NCBI RefSeq assembly: GCF_001602525.1
Contig: NZ_LSYT01000015.1
Span: forward strand, 1-64,000
Source: Flavobacterium chilense
GTDB taxonomy: Bacteria > Bacteroidota > Bacteroidia > Flavobacteriales > Flavobacteriaceae
Reading direction: 5' to 3'
DNA: 64,000 nucleotides
In this document: positions 47,063 to 56,025 of the stretch, piece by piece
Layout of the letters: every line of letters starts with the position of its first letter
Position numbering within the stretch: the stretch's first letter is position 1
The notes under the pieces: model-generated
What the model was told of the DNA's origin: nothing
What the model saw: the letters and a program-made list of their open reading frames with translations, nothing else
Database searches by the model: none
Translations under genes and position numbers: made by a program

Positions 47063-47092
47063 GAAAGCTGTTTTTTAAAACAGCTTTTTTTA
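47063..47092 (+). terminator. Terminator after the LOG gene
   Basis: Stem AAAGCTGTTTT / AAAACAGCTTT with a very short loop and a T-run; about 120 bp after the LOG stop codon. Confidence 0.8.
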
Positions 47093-47166
47093 TGCTATTT
47101 TTACAGAAAAGCGAATCATTTTTATGCTCGAAAATTAAGATCAATTAATCATTTTTACGCCAATCA

Positions 47167-49998
47167 TTGAGATCAATTTATAAAATCATTATCGTTGTTT
47201 TTGTTTTATTCAGTTCGGCAAAACAGTACGCACAACATCAGTCTAAGATGGAGGTTGCGGTTAATCTTGAGCTTAAAACGCTGAATGTAAAACAGGATAT
47301 TACCTATTATAACACTTCAAACGATTCTTTGATTTCGATTGTTCTGAATGACTGGAACAATGCTTTTTCTGATAAAAATACTCCATTGGCAAGACGTTTT
47401 TCTGATGAATTTTATCGAGGTTTTCATTTGGCAAAAGCTGCCGAAAGAGGAAACACAACCATTTTAAGCCTGACTGACTCCGATTATGCGGCTCTGGAAT
47501 GGCAAAGAACGGCTAAAAATCCGGATTATATTGTGGTTAAATTAAACCGAAAATTACGTCCGGGGGAAAAAATTGATTTGCATTTAACTTATATTTCTAA
47601 AATTCCGAGTGACAAATTTACTCATTATGGTTTTGACCAAAATGGCGGTATGAACCTCAAAAACTGGTTTTTAAGCCCTGCCCGTTTTGAGAATCATCGC
47701 TTTATGAAATACAACAATTTCAACCTCGATGATATTGCCAATGCCGGCACAGATTATGAAATTGAAATCAAAATCCCAAATCAATACAGTATTACTTCTG
47801 ATTTGAATATAACATCAGAAGATATCACCAATACTTCTTTTAAAACCTTGTTTTTATCCGGAAAAAACAGAACCGATTTTAACTTGTTTATCGAGAAACA
47901 AAACAGTTTTAGAAGTTATGAAAATGGCTCATTAGAAGTACTTACAAATCTTAAAAATAAAAAAATAAGCGAAATACAAAAAGCTATTATCATCAACAGA
48001 GTTGTGAGCTTTGCTAATAGTTTTATTGGAAAATATCCGCATCAGAAAATAACGGTTTCACAAGTAGATTATGACCGAAATCCGTTTTATGGTTTAAATC
48101 AGCTGCCTTCGTTTATTAGCCCGTTTTCGGATGATTTTGTATTCGAAATTACGTTCTTGAAGACGTATCTGAACAATTATCTAAAAAACAGTTTGCACTT
48201 AGATCCCCGAAAAGACAATTGGGTTTATGACGGAATCCAGATTTATGCGATGATGCATTTTATGGAAGAAAATCATCTGGATCAAAAAATGCTGGGAAAA
48301 CTTTCGGACATGAAACTTTTAAAAAGTTACAACATTACAAGTCTGACTTTTAATGAACAATACAGCTATTATTATATGCTGATGGCCCGAAAAAATCTCG
48401 ATCAGCCTCTTGGTGACCCGAAAAATACCTTAATAAAATTCAACGAGCAAATTGCCAGTAAATATCGCGCAGGTTTAAGTTTGAGTTATTTAGATGATTA
48501 TTTAAACCATAATATTGTTCCGGAGAGTATACAGGAATTTTATGACCTGAATAAAAGCAAACAAACAAATCGATATGATCTTGAAAAAATCCTGATAAAA
48601 AATAGTCCTAAAAATATCAATTGGTTTTTTAAAACGATTATAGAATCCAGAGATATTATCGATTATAAATTTACAAATGTTTCCAGAACCAAAGACAGTG
48701 TACAGTTCTCTATAAAAAACAAAACAGGCATTTATGCTCCGATTCCGGTTTACGGAATTAAGAAAAATGAAGTTGTATTTAAAGAATGGATCGAACCTAA
48801 AAAAGCTGATTCAGTTTATGAATTTGACCGAAAAAATGCTGATAAAATAGTATTGAACTATGACAATGAGGTTCCGGAATATAACCAAAGAAACAACTGG
48901 AAATCATTAAAAAGCCTGGTCATTACCAATCGTCCGATAAAATTTAATTTTGCCAAAGATCTGGAAGATCCGTATTACAATCAGATTTTATATATTCCAA
49001 CATTAACCTACAACTTATATGATGGTTTTACGCCCGGAATACGTTTTCACAATAAAACGATTCTGGACAAACCTTTTACATTTGACATTACTCCTGCTTA
49101 TTCGCTTAATGCCCGAACAATTTCCGGTTCATCTGTTTTTTCATGGAGTGAGTATTATCGCAATAGCACACTTTACAACGTACGCTATTCTATTAGCCAA
49201 AACTATTTTCACTACGCACCGGATGCCACTTATCTAAGACTGAATCCGATGGTGCAGTTTAGAATTCGTGAAGAAAATTTCAGGGACAACAGAAAACAAT
49301 TAATTATGTTTCGTCAGGTTATTGTAAATCGTGAAGCAAGTCAGTATATTACTGATAATTCGAAACCAAATTATTCGATTTTTAATGCACGCTACATGAA
49401 TACTAAAACAGAATTAATTGACCATTTTAACTTTATGACAGATGTTCAGTTTTCGGGAAATTTTGGAAAATTGGCCGCAGAAGTCGAATACAGACGTTTG
49501 TTTGAAAACAATCATAAGTTAAATTTAAGAGTATACGCCGGAAGCTTTTTGTACAACACAACAAATTCAGATTATTTTAGTTTTGGTTTAGACAGACCAA
49601 CTGATTATATGTTTGACTATAACTTTTATGGAAGATCTGAAAGTAGCGGATTTTTTAGTCAGCAGTTCATTATGGCCGAAGGAGGATTTAAGTCTAAAAT
49701 AGAGCCATCCTACGCCAATCAATGGATGACAACACTGAACGCCAGTTATTCTATCTGGAACTGGATTGAAGTTTATGGTGATGTTGGTTTCATGAAAAAC
49801 AAACACCAGAGTGACAATTTTGTTTACGATAGTGGTATCCGGTTAAATCTGGTTCCGGATTATTTTGAGCTTTATTTTCCGGTTTATTCTAATAATGGCT
49901 GGGAGGTTTCTCAAAATAAATATGATGAAAAAATACGTTTTGTAATGACTTTGTCTCCAAAAACATTAGTCAATCTTTTCACCAGAAAATGGTTTTAA
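47167..49998 (+). CDS. Degenerate M1-peptidase domain fused to outer-membrane beta barrel
   Basis: 943 residues from a TTG codon at 47167; it is the only start that keeps the signal peptide (RSIYKIIIVVFVLFSSAKQYAQ), since the frame has a stop at 47146 and the next ATG is in the mature part. Residues about 30-400 resemble M1 aminopeptidases: bowl-like N-terminal strands, FYGLNQLPSF near 307-316 (in place of the GAMEN-type segment), and WVYDGIQIY (from Trp352) in place of W-NEG-A-Y. The zinc motif HExxH is missing; the equivalent stretch reads FVFEITFLKTYLNNYL. Residues about 590-943 alternate aromatic strands (YLRLNPMVQFRIREE, EVYGDVGFMKN, RLNLVPDYFELYFPVYS) and look like an outer-membrane barrel. 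It is likely an inactive peptidase serving as a binding module on a barrel. Confidence 0.75.
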   Translation: MRSIYKIIIVVFVLFSSAKQYAQHQSKMEVAVNLELKTLNVKQDITYYNTSNDSLISIVLNDWNNAFSDKNTPLARRFSDEFYRGFHLAKAAERGNTTILSLTDSDYAALEWQRTAKNPDYIVVKLNRKLRPGEKIDLHLTYISKIPSDKFTHYGFDQNGGMNLKNWFLSPARFENHRFMKYNNFNLDDIANAGTDYEIEIKIPNQYSITSDLNITSEDITNTSFKTLFLSGKNRTDFNLFIEKQNSFRSYENGSLEVLTNLKNKKISEIQKAIIINRVVSFANSFIGKYPHQKITVSQVDYDRNPFYGLNQLPSFISPFSDDFVFEITFLKTYLNNYLKNSLHLDPRKDNWVYDGIQIYAMMHFMEENHLDQKMLGKLSDMKLLKSYNITSLTFNEQYSYYYMLMARKNLDQPLGDPKNTLIKFNEQIASKYRAGLSLSYLDDYLNHNIVPESIQEFYDLNKSKQTNRYDLEKILIKNSPKNINWFFKTIIESRDIIDYKFTNVSRTKDSVQFSIKNKTGIYAPIPVYGIKKNEVVFKEWIEPKKADSVYEFDRKNADKIVLNYDNEVPEYNQRNNWKSLKSLVITNRPIKFNFAKDLEDPYYNQILYIPTLTYNLYDGFTPGIRFHNKTILDKPFTFDITPAYSLNARTISGSSVFSWSEYYRNSTLYNVRYSISQNYFHYAPDATYLRLNPMVQFRIREENFRDNRKQLIMFRQVIVNREASQYITDNSKPNYSIFNARYMNTKTELIDHFNFMTDVQFSGNFGKLAAEVEYRRLFENNHKLNLRVYAGSFLYNTTNSDYFSFGLDRPTDYMFDYNFYGRSESSGFFSQQFIMAEGGFKSKIEPSYANQWMTTLNASYSIWNWIEVYGDVGFMKNKHQSDNFVYDSGIRLNLVPDYFELYFPVYSNNGWEVSQNKYDEKIRFVMTLSPKTLVNLFTRKWF

Positions 49999-50186
49999 TT
50001 GAATAAATTTTAAACAAAAACATGCATAATTATCACAAAAATCATTTTTTTAGTGTAAATAACATAAATAAAACACCTGATTTTTTGAGTTTAAATACAA
50101 ATAATTAAATTATATTTATTTTAAAGAATTATGATTATTGATTGTTTTTAAGTAATTTCGCAGTCTAAACATGTCCCTACAAGATT

Positions 50187-52598
50187 ATGATAAAAGAAAA
50201 AAACAATACTACATTAACATTTGAAGATTTCAAAACTGAGGTATTGAACGACTACAGAATTGCAGTTATCAGCCGCGAATGTAGTCTTTTAGGTCGTAAG
50301 GAAGTATTAACAGGAAAAGCCAAATTTGGAATTTTTGGTGACGGAAAAGAAGTGCCACAGCTTGCTATGGCAAAAGCCTTTAAAAACGGAGATTTCCGTT
50401 CCGGATATTATCGCGATCAAACTTTTATGATGGCTATAGGCGAACTAACTCCAAAACAATTTTTCGCTGGTTTATACGGTCATACTGATTTAGATTTTGA
50501 TCCAATGTCTGCCGGAAGACAAATGGGCGGACACTTTGTAACGCACAGTTTAAACGAAGACGGTTCCTGGAAAGATCTTACCAAACAAAAAAATTCAAGC
50601 TCAGATATATCGCCTACTGCAGGACAAATGCCAAGATTATTGGGATTGGCGCAGGCTTCTAAAATTTACAGAAACGTTGACGGAATTACCATTAAAGACA
50701 AATTCTCTGTAAACGGTAACGAAGTAGCATGGGGAACTATTGGAAACGCAAGTACATCTGAAGGTTTATTTTTTGAAACCATCAATGCTGCAGGAGTTTT
50801 ACAAGTACCAATGGTAATGAGTGTGTGGGATGATGAATACGGAATTTCTGTTCATGCAAAACATCAGACTACTAAAGAAAATATTTCTGAAATTCTAAAA
50901 GGATACCAACGCGACGAAGACTCAAAAGGGTATGAAATTTTTAGAGTTAAAGGCTGGGATTATGCCGAGTTGGTTTCTACTTACGAAAGAGCCGGAGCTA
51001 TTGCCCGCGAAGAACATATTCCTGTTTTAATTCATGTAAACGAATTAACACAACCTCAGGGTCACTCTACTTCAGGCTCACACGAACGTTACAAAAGCAG
51101 TGAAAGACTTGCCTGGGAAAGAGATTTTGATTGTATCCGTCAGATGCGTTTATGGATGATCGCCATCAATATTGCATCTCCTGAAGAACTTTCAGAACTT
51201 GATTTTGAATTGAAAAAAGAAGTCCTGGAAGCTAAAAAAGAGGCCTGGAATTCTTTTATCAACCCAATTATTGAAGATCAAAAAAATCTGTTGGCTTTAT
51301 TGGAGCAAATTGCCGAAGCAAGCATCAACCATAAAGACAGAATCAGAAAATATATTTCAGAATTAAGTGCTATTAAGGCACCATTGAAAAAAGAAATACT
51401 GGTTTACGCCAGAAAAATATTGCGCTTTATTGAAGTTCCAAATAGTAAAGTTCTGTTATCTCAATGGATCACAAACTTTATTGCTGTAACACAACCAAAA
51501 TTCAGCAGTAACCTGCATTCAGATTCAGATCAAAATGTATTTTCAGTAAAAAAGGTATTTCCTGAATATGCTGATAATGCAAAAGCTGATTTAGACGGAC
51601 GTATGATTTTACGTGACAACTTTGATGCTTTATTTTCTAAATATCCTGAAACTTTAATTTTTGGTGAGGATGTTGGAAACATTGGTGATGTAAACCAAGG
51701 TTTAGAAGGTATGCAGGAAAAATACGGAGAACTTCGTGTTGCCGATGTTGGAATTCGTGAAGCTACTATTCTTGGACAAGGAATTGGAATGGCTTTAAGA
51801 GGTTTACGTCCAATTGCTGAAATTCAATATTTAGATTATTTACTATATGCCATCCAGATCATGAGTGATGATTTGGCAACTTTACAATACAGAACTGTAG
51901 GAAAACAAAAAGCACCATTAATCATCAGAACCCGCGGACACCGTTTAGAAGGTATCTGGCATTCTGGTTCTCCTATGGGAATGATTATTAATGCGATTCG
52001 CGGAATTCATGTTTTAGTTCCAAGAGACATGACACAAGCTGCCGGATTCTACAATACTCTTTTAGAATGTGATGAGCCTGCATTAGTAATCGAATGTTTA
52101 AATGGCTACCGTTTAAAAGAAAAAACACCTTTGAATTTTGGAGAATTCAAAACACCAATTGGTGTAGTTGAAACACTAAAAGAAGGTTCAGATATTACAT
52201 TAGTTTCTTACGGATCAACATTGAGACTCGTACAGCAAGCTGCAACTGAGTTGTTAGATTTAGGCATTGATTGTGAAGTAATCGATATTCAGTCTTTACT
52301 TCCGTTTGACATCAATAAAGATATTGTAAAAAGTATTGCTAAAACAAACCGTTTGTTGGTAATTGATGAGGATGTTCCTGGTGGAGCTTCGGCTTTTATT
52401 TTACAGCAAATTCTGGAAGAACAAGACGCTTATCGTTATTTAGACAGCAAACCTCAGACTCTTGCCGCAAAAGCACACAGACCTGCTTACGGAACTGATG
52501 GTGATTATTTCTCTAAACCTTCTGCCGAAGATATTTTCGAAAAGGTTTACAGCATGATGAATGAAGTTAATCCTTCTAAATTCCCTGGTTTATACTAA
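50187..52598 (+). CDS. Fused alpha/beta 2-oxoacid dehydrogenase E1 (branched-chain type)
   Basis: 803 residues. Residues about 1-400 are the thiamine-diphosphate alpha subunit (FRSGYYRDQTFMMAIGELTP, GHFVTHSLN, TPP loop AWGTIGNASTSEGLFFETIN near 185). Residues about 470-803 are the beta subunit/transketolase part (RMILRDNFDALFSKYPETLI, FGEDVGNIGDVNQG, GIREATILGQGIGMALRGLR, and VIDIQSLLPFD). It decarboxylates a 2-oxoacid and passes the acyl group to an E2 lipoyl protein; the fused form is typical of branched-chain 2-oxoacid dehydrogenase E1 in Bacteroidota. No E2 or E3 gene is adjacent. Confidence 0.9.
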   Translation: MIKEKNNTTLTFEDFKTEVLNDYRIAVISRECSLLGRKEVLTGKAKFGIFGDGKEVPQLAMAKAFKNGDFRSGYYRDQTFMMAIGELTPKQFFAGLYGHTDLDFDPMSAGRQMGGHFVTHSLNEDGSWKDLTKQKNSSSDISPTAGQMPRLLGLAQASKIYRNVDGITIKDKFSVNGNEVAWGTIGNASTSEGLFFETINAAGVLQVPMVMSVWDDEYGISVHAKHQTTKENISEILKGYQRDEDSKGYEIFRVKGWDYAELVSTYERAGAIAREEHIPVLIHVNELTQPQGHSTSGSHERYKSSERLAWERDFDCIRQMRLWMIAINIASPEELSELDFELKKEVLEAKKEAWNSFINPIIEDQKNLLALLEQIAEASINHKDRIRKYISELSAIKAPLKKEILVYARKILRFIEVPNSKVLLSQWITNFIAVTQPKFSSNLHSDSDQNVFSVKKVFPEYADNAKADLDGRMILRDNFDALFSKYPETLIFGEDVGNIGDVNQGLEGMQEKYGELRVADVGIREATILGQGIGMALRGLRPIAEIQYLDYLLYAIQIMSDDLATLQYRTVGKQKAPLIIRTRGHRLEGIWHSGSPMGMIINAIRGIHVLVPRDMTQAAGFYNTLLECDEPALVIECLNGYRLKEKTPLNFGEFKTPIGVVETLKEGSDITLVSYGSTLRLVQQAATELLDLGIDCEVIDIQSLLPFDINKDIVKSIAKTNRLLVIDEDVPGGASAFILQQILEEQDAYRYLDSKPQTLAAKAHRPAYGTDGDYFSKPSAEDIFEKVYSMMNEVNPSKFPGLY

Positions 52599-52621
52599 GA
52601 TTTTAGAATTTTAGATAAAAG

Positions 52622-52650
52622 AAAAGCTCCAAAATTATTGGAGCTTTTTT
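52622..52650 (+). terminator. Terminator of the E1 gene
   Basis: Stem AAAAGCTCCAA / TTGGAGCTTTT with a short loop and T-run, 24 bp after the stop codon. Confidence 0.88.
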
Positions 52651-52725
52651 ATTTTATACACAAAGTAACCATGCAGTTTGTCATTTCTCCTTCGTCGAAA
52701 TGAAAAGATTGTGGATAATGCTCAA

Positions 52726-52767
52726 ATCAATTATCAATTATCAATTATCAATTATCAATTATCAATT
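52726..52767. repeat. Heptamer tandem repeat (ATCAATT x6)
   Basis: Six perfect head-to-tail copies of ATCAATT, ending 3 bp from the stop codon of kdsB. It is outside the coding region. The copy number could vary by slippage. Confidence 0.9.
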
Positions 52768-52769
52768 AA

Positions 52770-53504
52770 TTAAATATCCTTCAGCATAATTCTAGCCTTC
52801 TCTAAATCTTCAGCAGTATCAATTCCAATTCCAACATGAGTTGTTTCAACCATTTTAATGCGTTTTCCAAACTCTAAATATCGTAATTGCTCCAGTTTCT
52901 CAGAAGCTTCTAAAGACTTCATTGGAAGGCTGTAAAAGTCTAATAACGCCTGTTTTCTAAAAGCATAAATCCCGATATGCTGAAAATAACGCACACCAAC
53001 ATCCTTATCTCTTGGATACGGAATAACAGAACGGGAAAAATACAATGCAAACTCCGATTGATCTACCACTACTTTTACATTATTAGGATTATTGATTTCA
53101 TCTTCGTTTGTAATCTCACGCATTAGCGAAGCCAAATCAATCTTTTTATCTGTATCATTTTTAAATACTGACAAAACCTGTTCTAAAGGTCCGGCTTCTG
53201 TAAAAGGCTCGTCGCCTTGTACATTTACCACAATATCAACATCAAGATTAGCAACAGCTTCAGCAATTCGGTCGCTTCCGGATTCATGTTCTTTAATACT
53301 CATAATCGCTTTTCCGCCATGATTTACGATTTCATCAAATATCAAATCAGAATCTGTTACTACAAAAACATCATCGAATAATTGGGTCGAAACTGCAGCT
53401 TCATACGTTCTTAAAATTACTGTTTTGCCTCCCAAATCCTGCATTAATTTTGCAGGAAAACGTGTTGAGGCATATCGTGCCGGAATTACCGCTATTATTT
53501 TCAT
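52770..53504 (-). CDS. kdsB: 3-deoxy-manno-octulosonate cytidylyltransferase (KdsB)
   Basis: 244 residues from ATG 53504, which starts directly at the nucleotide-binding strand MKIIAVIPARYASTRFPAK; an in-frame ATG at 53531 adds nine residues and is less likely. The enzyme activates KDO as CMP-KDO for LPS inner-core synthesis in the cytoplasm. Family segments include VVTDSDLIFDEIVNHGGKAI, VNVQGDEPFTE, ALYFSRSVIPYPRD, HIGIYAFRKQALLDFYSLP and a final THVGIGIDTAEDLEKA. Complete and of usual length. Its 3' end abuts the heptamer repeat array. Confidence 0.96.
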   Translation of the reverse strand: MKIIAVIPARYASTRFPAKLMQDLGGKTVILRTYEAAVSTQLFDDVFVVTDSDLIFDEIVNHGGKAIMSIKEHESGSDRIAEAVANLDVDIVVNVQGDEPFTEAGPLEQVLSVFKNDTDKKIDLASLMREITNEDEINNPNNVKVVVDQSEFALYFSRSVIPYPRDKDVGVRYFQHIGIYAFRKQALLDFYSLPMKSLEASEKLEQLRYLEFGKRIKMVETTHVGIGIDTAEDLEKARIMLKDI

Positions 53505-53636
53505 TTTAAATCTATATTTTAAGTAAAACAAATGTAGCTAATCAAAATTGAGATAAAAAACATAATTGTAATAGATAGTTACAAAACTGATTGACAACAA
53601 TTTAAAAAATGCATTATATTTATCAGAAAAAATACC

Positions 53637-54977
53637 ATGAAAAAACCTTCAATTCTGATCCTGCTTTTATTGAATTTAGTCATTTGTAATTCGGCTTTAA
53701 GCCAAAAAACCGATCCTAAAACAATGAATGCTTTTTCGAATAGAATTTTTGATGGAAAAGAGTATCAGCCACTTTCAGGCCTAAAATGGAAGTTTAAAAC
53801 AGACGGAAAAATTTTCTCTTCTCCAATTGTTAAAAATGGAATGGTTTACATTGGCAGCGAAGATGGCTTTCTATATGCTATTGATGAAAAATCAGGAAAT
53901 TTAAAATGGAATTTCAAAACGAACGGTGCAATTCATAGTTCTCCTGCTATTTTTGAAAACATGATTTATTTCGGAAGTTTCGATGGCAATTATTACGCTG
54001 TAAATACTGAAAATGGAAAACTTATCTGGAAATTTAAAACCGGAGGTGAACACTGGCTGGGAGAAACAGGAATGTGGGGCATGAAGCCGGAAACGCAATA
54101 CATGGAGGATCTTTGGGATTTTTATTTATCGTCGCCTGTGGTGTATCAGAATAAAAATACTGCATCTGTTTTGTTTGGAAGCAGTGACGGAAATGTTTAT
54201 TCGCTGGATGCAAAAACCGGAAGTTTAAAATGGAAATTTAAAACAAATGAACCTGTTCACGGAACTCCTGTAATCGATCAGAACAAAATTTATATTGGCG
54301 GCTGGGATGCGACTTTGTATGCATTAAACGCCGAAACAGGTAAAGCAATATGGCATTTTGCTACAGGAACTAAAATGGGTTTTAAAGGAATTCAATCATC
54401 AGTTGCTGTTGCAGGTGACAAAGTTTATTTTGGAGCACGGGAACCTTTCTTTTTTGCTTTAGATAAAGAAACAGGGAAACTGATTTGGAAATACGATGCC
54501 GAAAATTCCTGGATTTTGAGCTCAGCAGTAATTAAAGATAATACAGTGTATGTTGGAACTTCTGATACTTATGCTTTACTCGCTCTGGATGCTAAAACCG
54601 GTGCTGAAAAATACAGACTTAAAGTTAATGGTTATGTTTACACTTCGCCGGCAATAGCAGGAAACACGATTTATTTTGGAGATTTTACGGGTAATTTCTT
54701 TAGTCTGGATTTACTTTCTAATGGTAAAAAATCAAATTTTGTAAGTACCGAAAACCGCAAACAATTCGCAGCTTCTACTTTAAAAAATGATCTTTTAGAT
54801 TTTGGATATGCGGCTCAAAATCTAGATTTGTCTGTTTATGACAACAACAAAAAGGTAATGGATAAGTTTTATCAATTAGGACCAATTGTTTCGTCGCCTT
54901 TTATCAGTAACAACACGATTTATTTTGGAAGTGCTGATGGTTATCTGTATGCTTACAACCTGCAGAAAGCTCAATAA
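53637..54977 (+). CDS. Exported PQQ-type beta-propeller protein
   Basis: 446 residues with a signal peptide (MKKPSILILLLLNLVICNSALSQ). At least six blades follow the pattern VYIGSEDGFLYAIDEKSGNL then KWNFKTNG, including VLFGSSDGNVYSLDAKTGSL, IYIGGWDATLYALNAETGKA and IYFGSADGYLYAYNLQ. This is the PQQ-like (quinoprotein/BamB-like) propeller fold. No catalytic dehydrogenase residues are evident, so it may be a structural or binding protein rather than an alcohol dehydrogenase. No PQQ genes are in the window. Confidence 0.87.
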   Translation: MKKPSILILLLLNLVICNSALSQKTDPKTMNAFSNRIFDGKEYQPLSGLKWKFKTDGKIFSSPIVKNGMVYIGSEDGFLYAIDEKSGNLKWNFKTNGAIHSSPAIFENMIYFGSFDGNYYAVNTENGKLIWKFKTGGEHWLGETGMWGMKPETQYMEDLWDFYLSSPVVYQNKNTASVLFGSSDGNVYSLDAKTGSLKWKFKTNEPVHGTPVIDQNKIYIGGWDATLYALNAETGKAIWHFATGTKMGFKGIQSSVAVAGDKVYFGAREPFFFALDKETGKLIWKYDAENSWILSSAVIKDNTVYVGTSDTYALLALDAKTGAEKYRLKVNGYVYTSPAIAGNTIYFGDFTGNFFSLDLLSNGKKSNFVSTENRKQFAASTLKNDLLDFGYAAQNLDLSVYDNNKKVMDKFYQLGPIVSSPFISNNTIYFGSADGYLYAYNLQKAQ

Positions 54978-54987
54978 ATACAATATA

Positions 54988-55075
54988 CTTTGCGAATCTC
55001 TGTGAAATTTTCGTGATTCTCTGTTGAAGAATTATTACACAAAGTTGCGCTAAAATTTCAAAGAGATTCGCAAAG
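54988..55075. repeat. Long imperfect inverted repeat between convergent genes
   Basis: Left arm 54988-55011 and right arm 55052-55075 are complementary at 23 of 24 positions (key part CTTTGCGAATCTCT against AGAGATTCGCAAAG), with a 40-nt loop. It lies between the propeller gene (+) and the dioxygenase gene (-). It could terminate transcription both ways, or be a member of a dispersed intergenic repeat family. Confidence 0.7.
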
Positions 55076-55090
55076 ATTTATAAAGCTATA

Positions 55091-55921
55091 TTACATAATT
55101 TTTACTGAGGTCATACTCAAAGAACCAGCCAATAACTTATCATTGAACAAACTCAGTTCTTCTGATTTTTCCTTTAAGCCTAAAGTATACAACAAAGGCA
55201 AATAATGATCCGGAGTTGGAATCGCCAATTGAATCGCTTTATTCATTTTTTCAAAGTCTATTAAAGGCTGAAAATTACCATCGAGCAAATAATGATTAAT
55301 GGTTTCGCGGGCTTCAATTGCCCAGTCGTAACCGTAATTGTCTTTATCAAAATTTCTAAAATCGACCAAACGCAGGTTATGAACAATATTTCCGCTTCCG
55401 ATAATTAAAACACCTTTATGACGCAGGGATTGTAATTTCTGAGCCAGCTCAAAATGATATTGCCCCGATTTGGTATAATCAATACTCAACTGAATTACAG
55501 GAACATTTGCTTCCGGATATAAGTGCTTGATTACGCTCCAGGCGCCGTGATCTAATCCCCAGTGTTCATCTAAATCGATCTGAACAGGATCTAATAGTTT
55601 TTGAGTTTCTACCGCCAGTTCCGGACTTCCTTTTACAGGGTATTGTACATCAAAAAGCGCTTGCGGAAAACCTCCAAAATCATGAATCGTTCTTGGCATT
55701 TCCATCGAAGTTACTTTGGTTCCCTTTGTAAACCAGTGTGCCGAAATGCACAAAATAGCATTGGGCTGTGGTAATGTTTTTGCCAGATTACGAAAACCGG
55801 TTACAAACTGATTTTCTTCAATAGCATTCATTGGGCTGCCGTGTCCTAAAAATAAAACCGGCATTTTATCTGTATTCGAAAACGTAGACGAAATCGAATG
55901 TAAGTCGTTTAGTGTTGTCAT
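55091..55921 (-). CDS. 4,5-DOPA dioxygenase extradiol-like protein (YgiD family)
   Basis: 276 residues of the class III extradiol ring-cleavage superfamily. Zinc or iron ligands are visible as His27 (FLGHGSPMNAIEEN) and His62 (ISAHWFTKG), with later His residues in SGNIVHNLR and TPDHYLPLLYTLG, as in Escherichia coli YgiD. WGLDHGAWSVIKHLYPEANV is another strong family segment. In the cell it should cleave catechol-type substrates such as DOPA, but its natural substrate is unknown. No signal peptide. It is flanked by two inverted repeats. Confidence 0.93.
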   Translation of the reverse strand: MTTLNDLHSISSTFSNTDKMPVLFLGHGSPMNAIEENQFVTGFRNLAKTLPQPNAILCISAHWFTKGTKVTSMEMPRTIHDFGGFPQALFDVQYPVKGSPELAVETQKLLDPVQIDLDEHWGLDHGAWSVIKHLYPEANVPVIQLSIDYTKSGQYHFELAQKLQSLRHKGVLIIGSGNIVHNLRLVDFRNFDKDNYGYDWAIEARETINHYLLDGNFQPLIDFEKMNKAIQLAIPTPDHYLPLLYTLGLKEKSEELSLFNDKLLAGSLSMTSVKIM

Positions 55922-55951
55922 TTTTTCGTATTTAAAACAGTAAAATTTTCC

Positions 55952-56014
55952 GCCACGAATTCACGAATTTATTTTTTAAAATCTATACGCAAAGTATTTG
56001 AATTAATTCGTGGC
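55952..56014. repeat. Short inverted repeat (GCCACGAATT type)
   Basis: GCCACGAATT (55952-55961) is a perfect complement of AATTCGTGGC (56005-56014). A further CACGAATT copy overlaps the left side. It lies between the helicase stop and the dioxygenase start, both on the minus strand. Confidence 0.55.
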
Positions 56015-56025
56015 TATCAAAAAAA

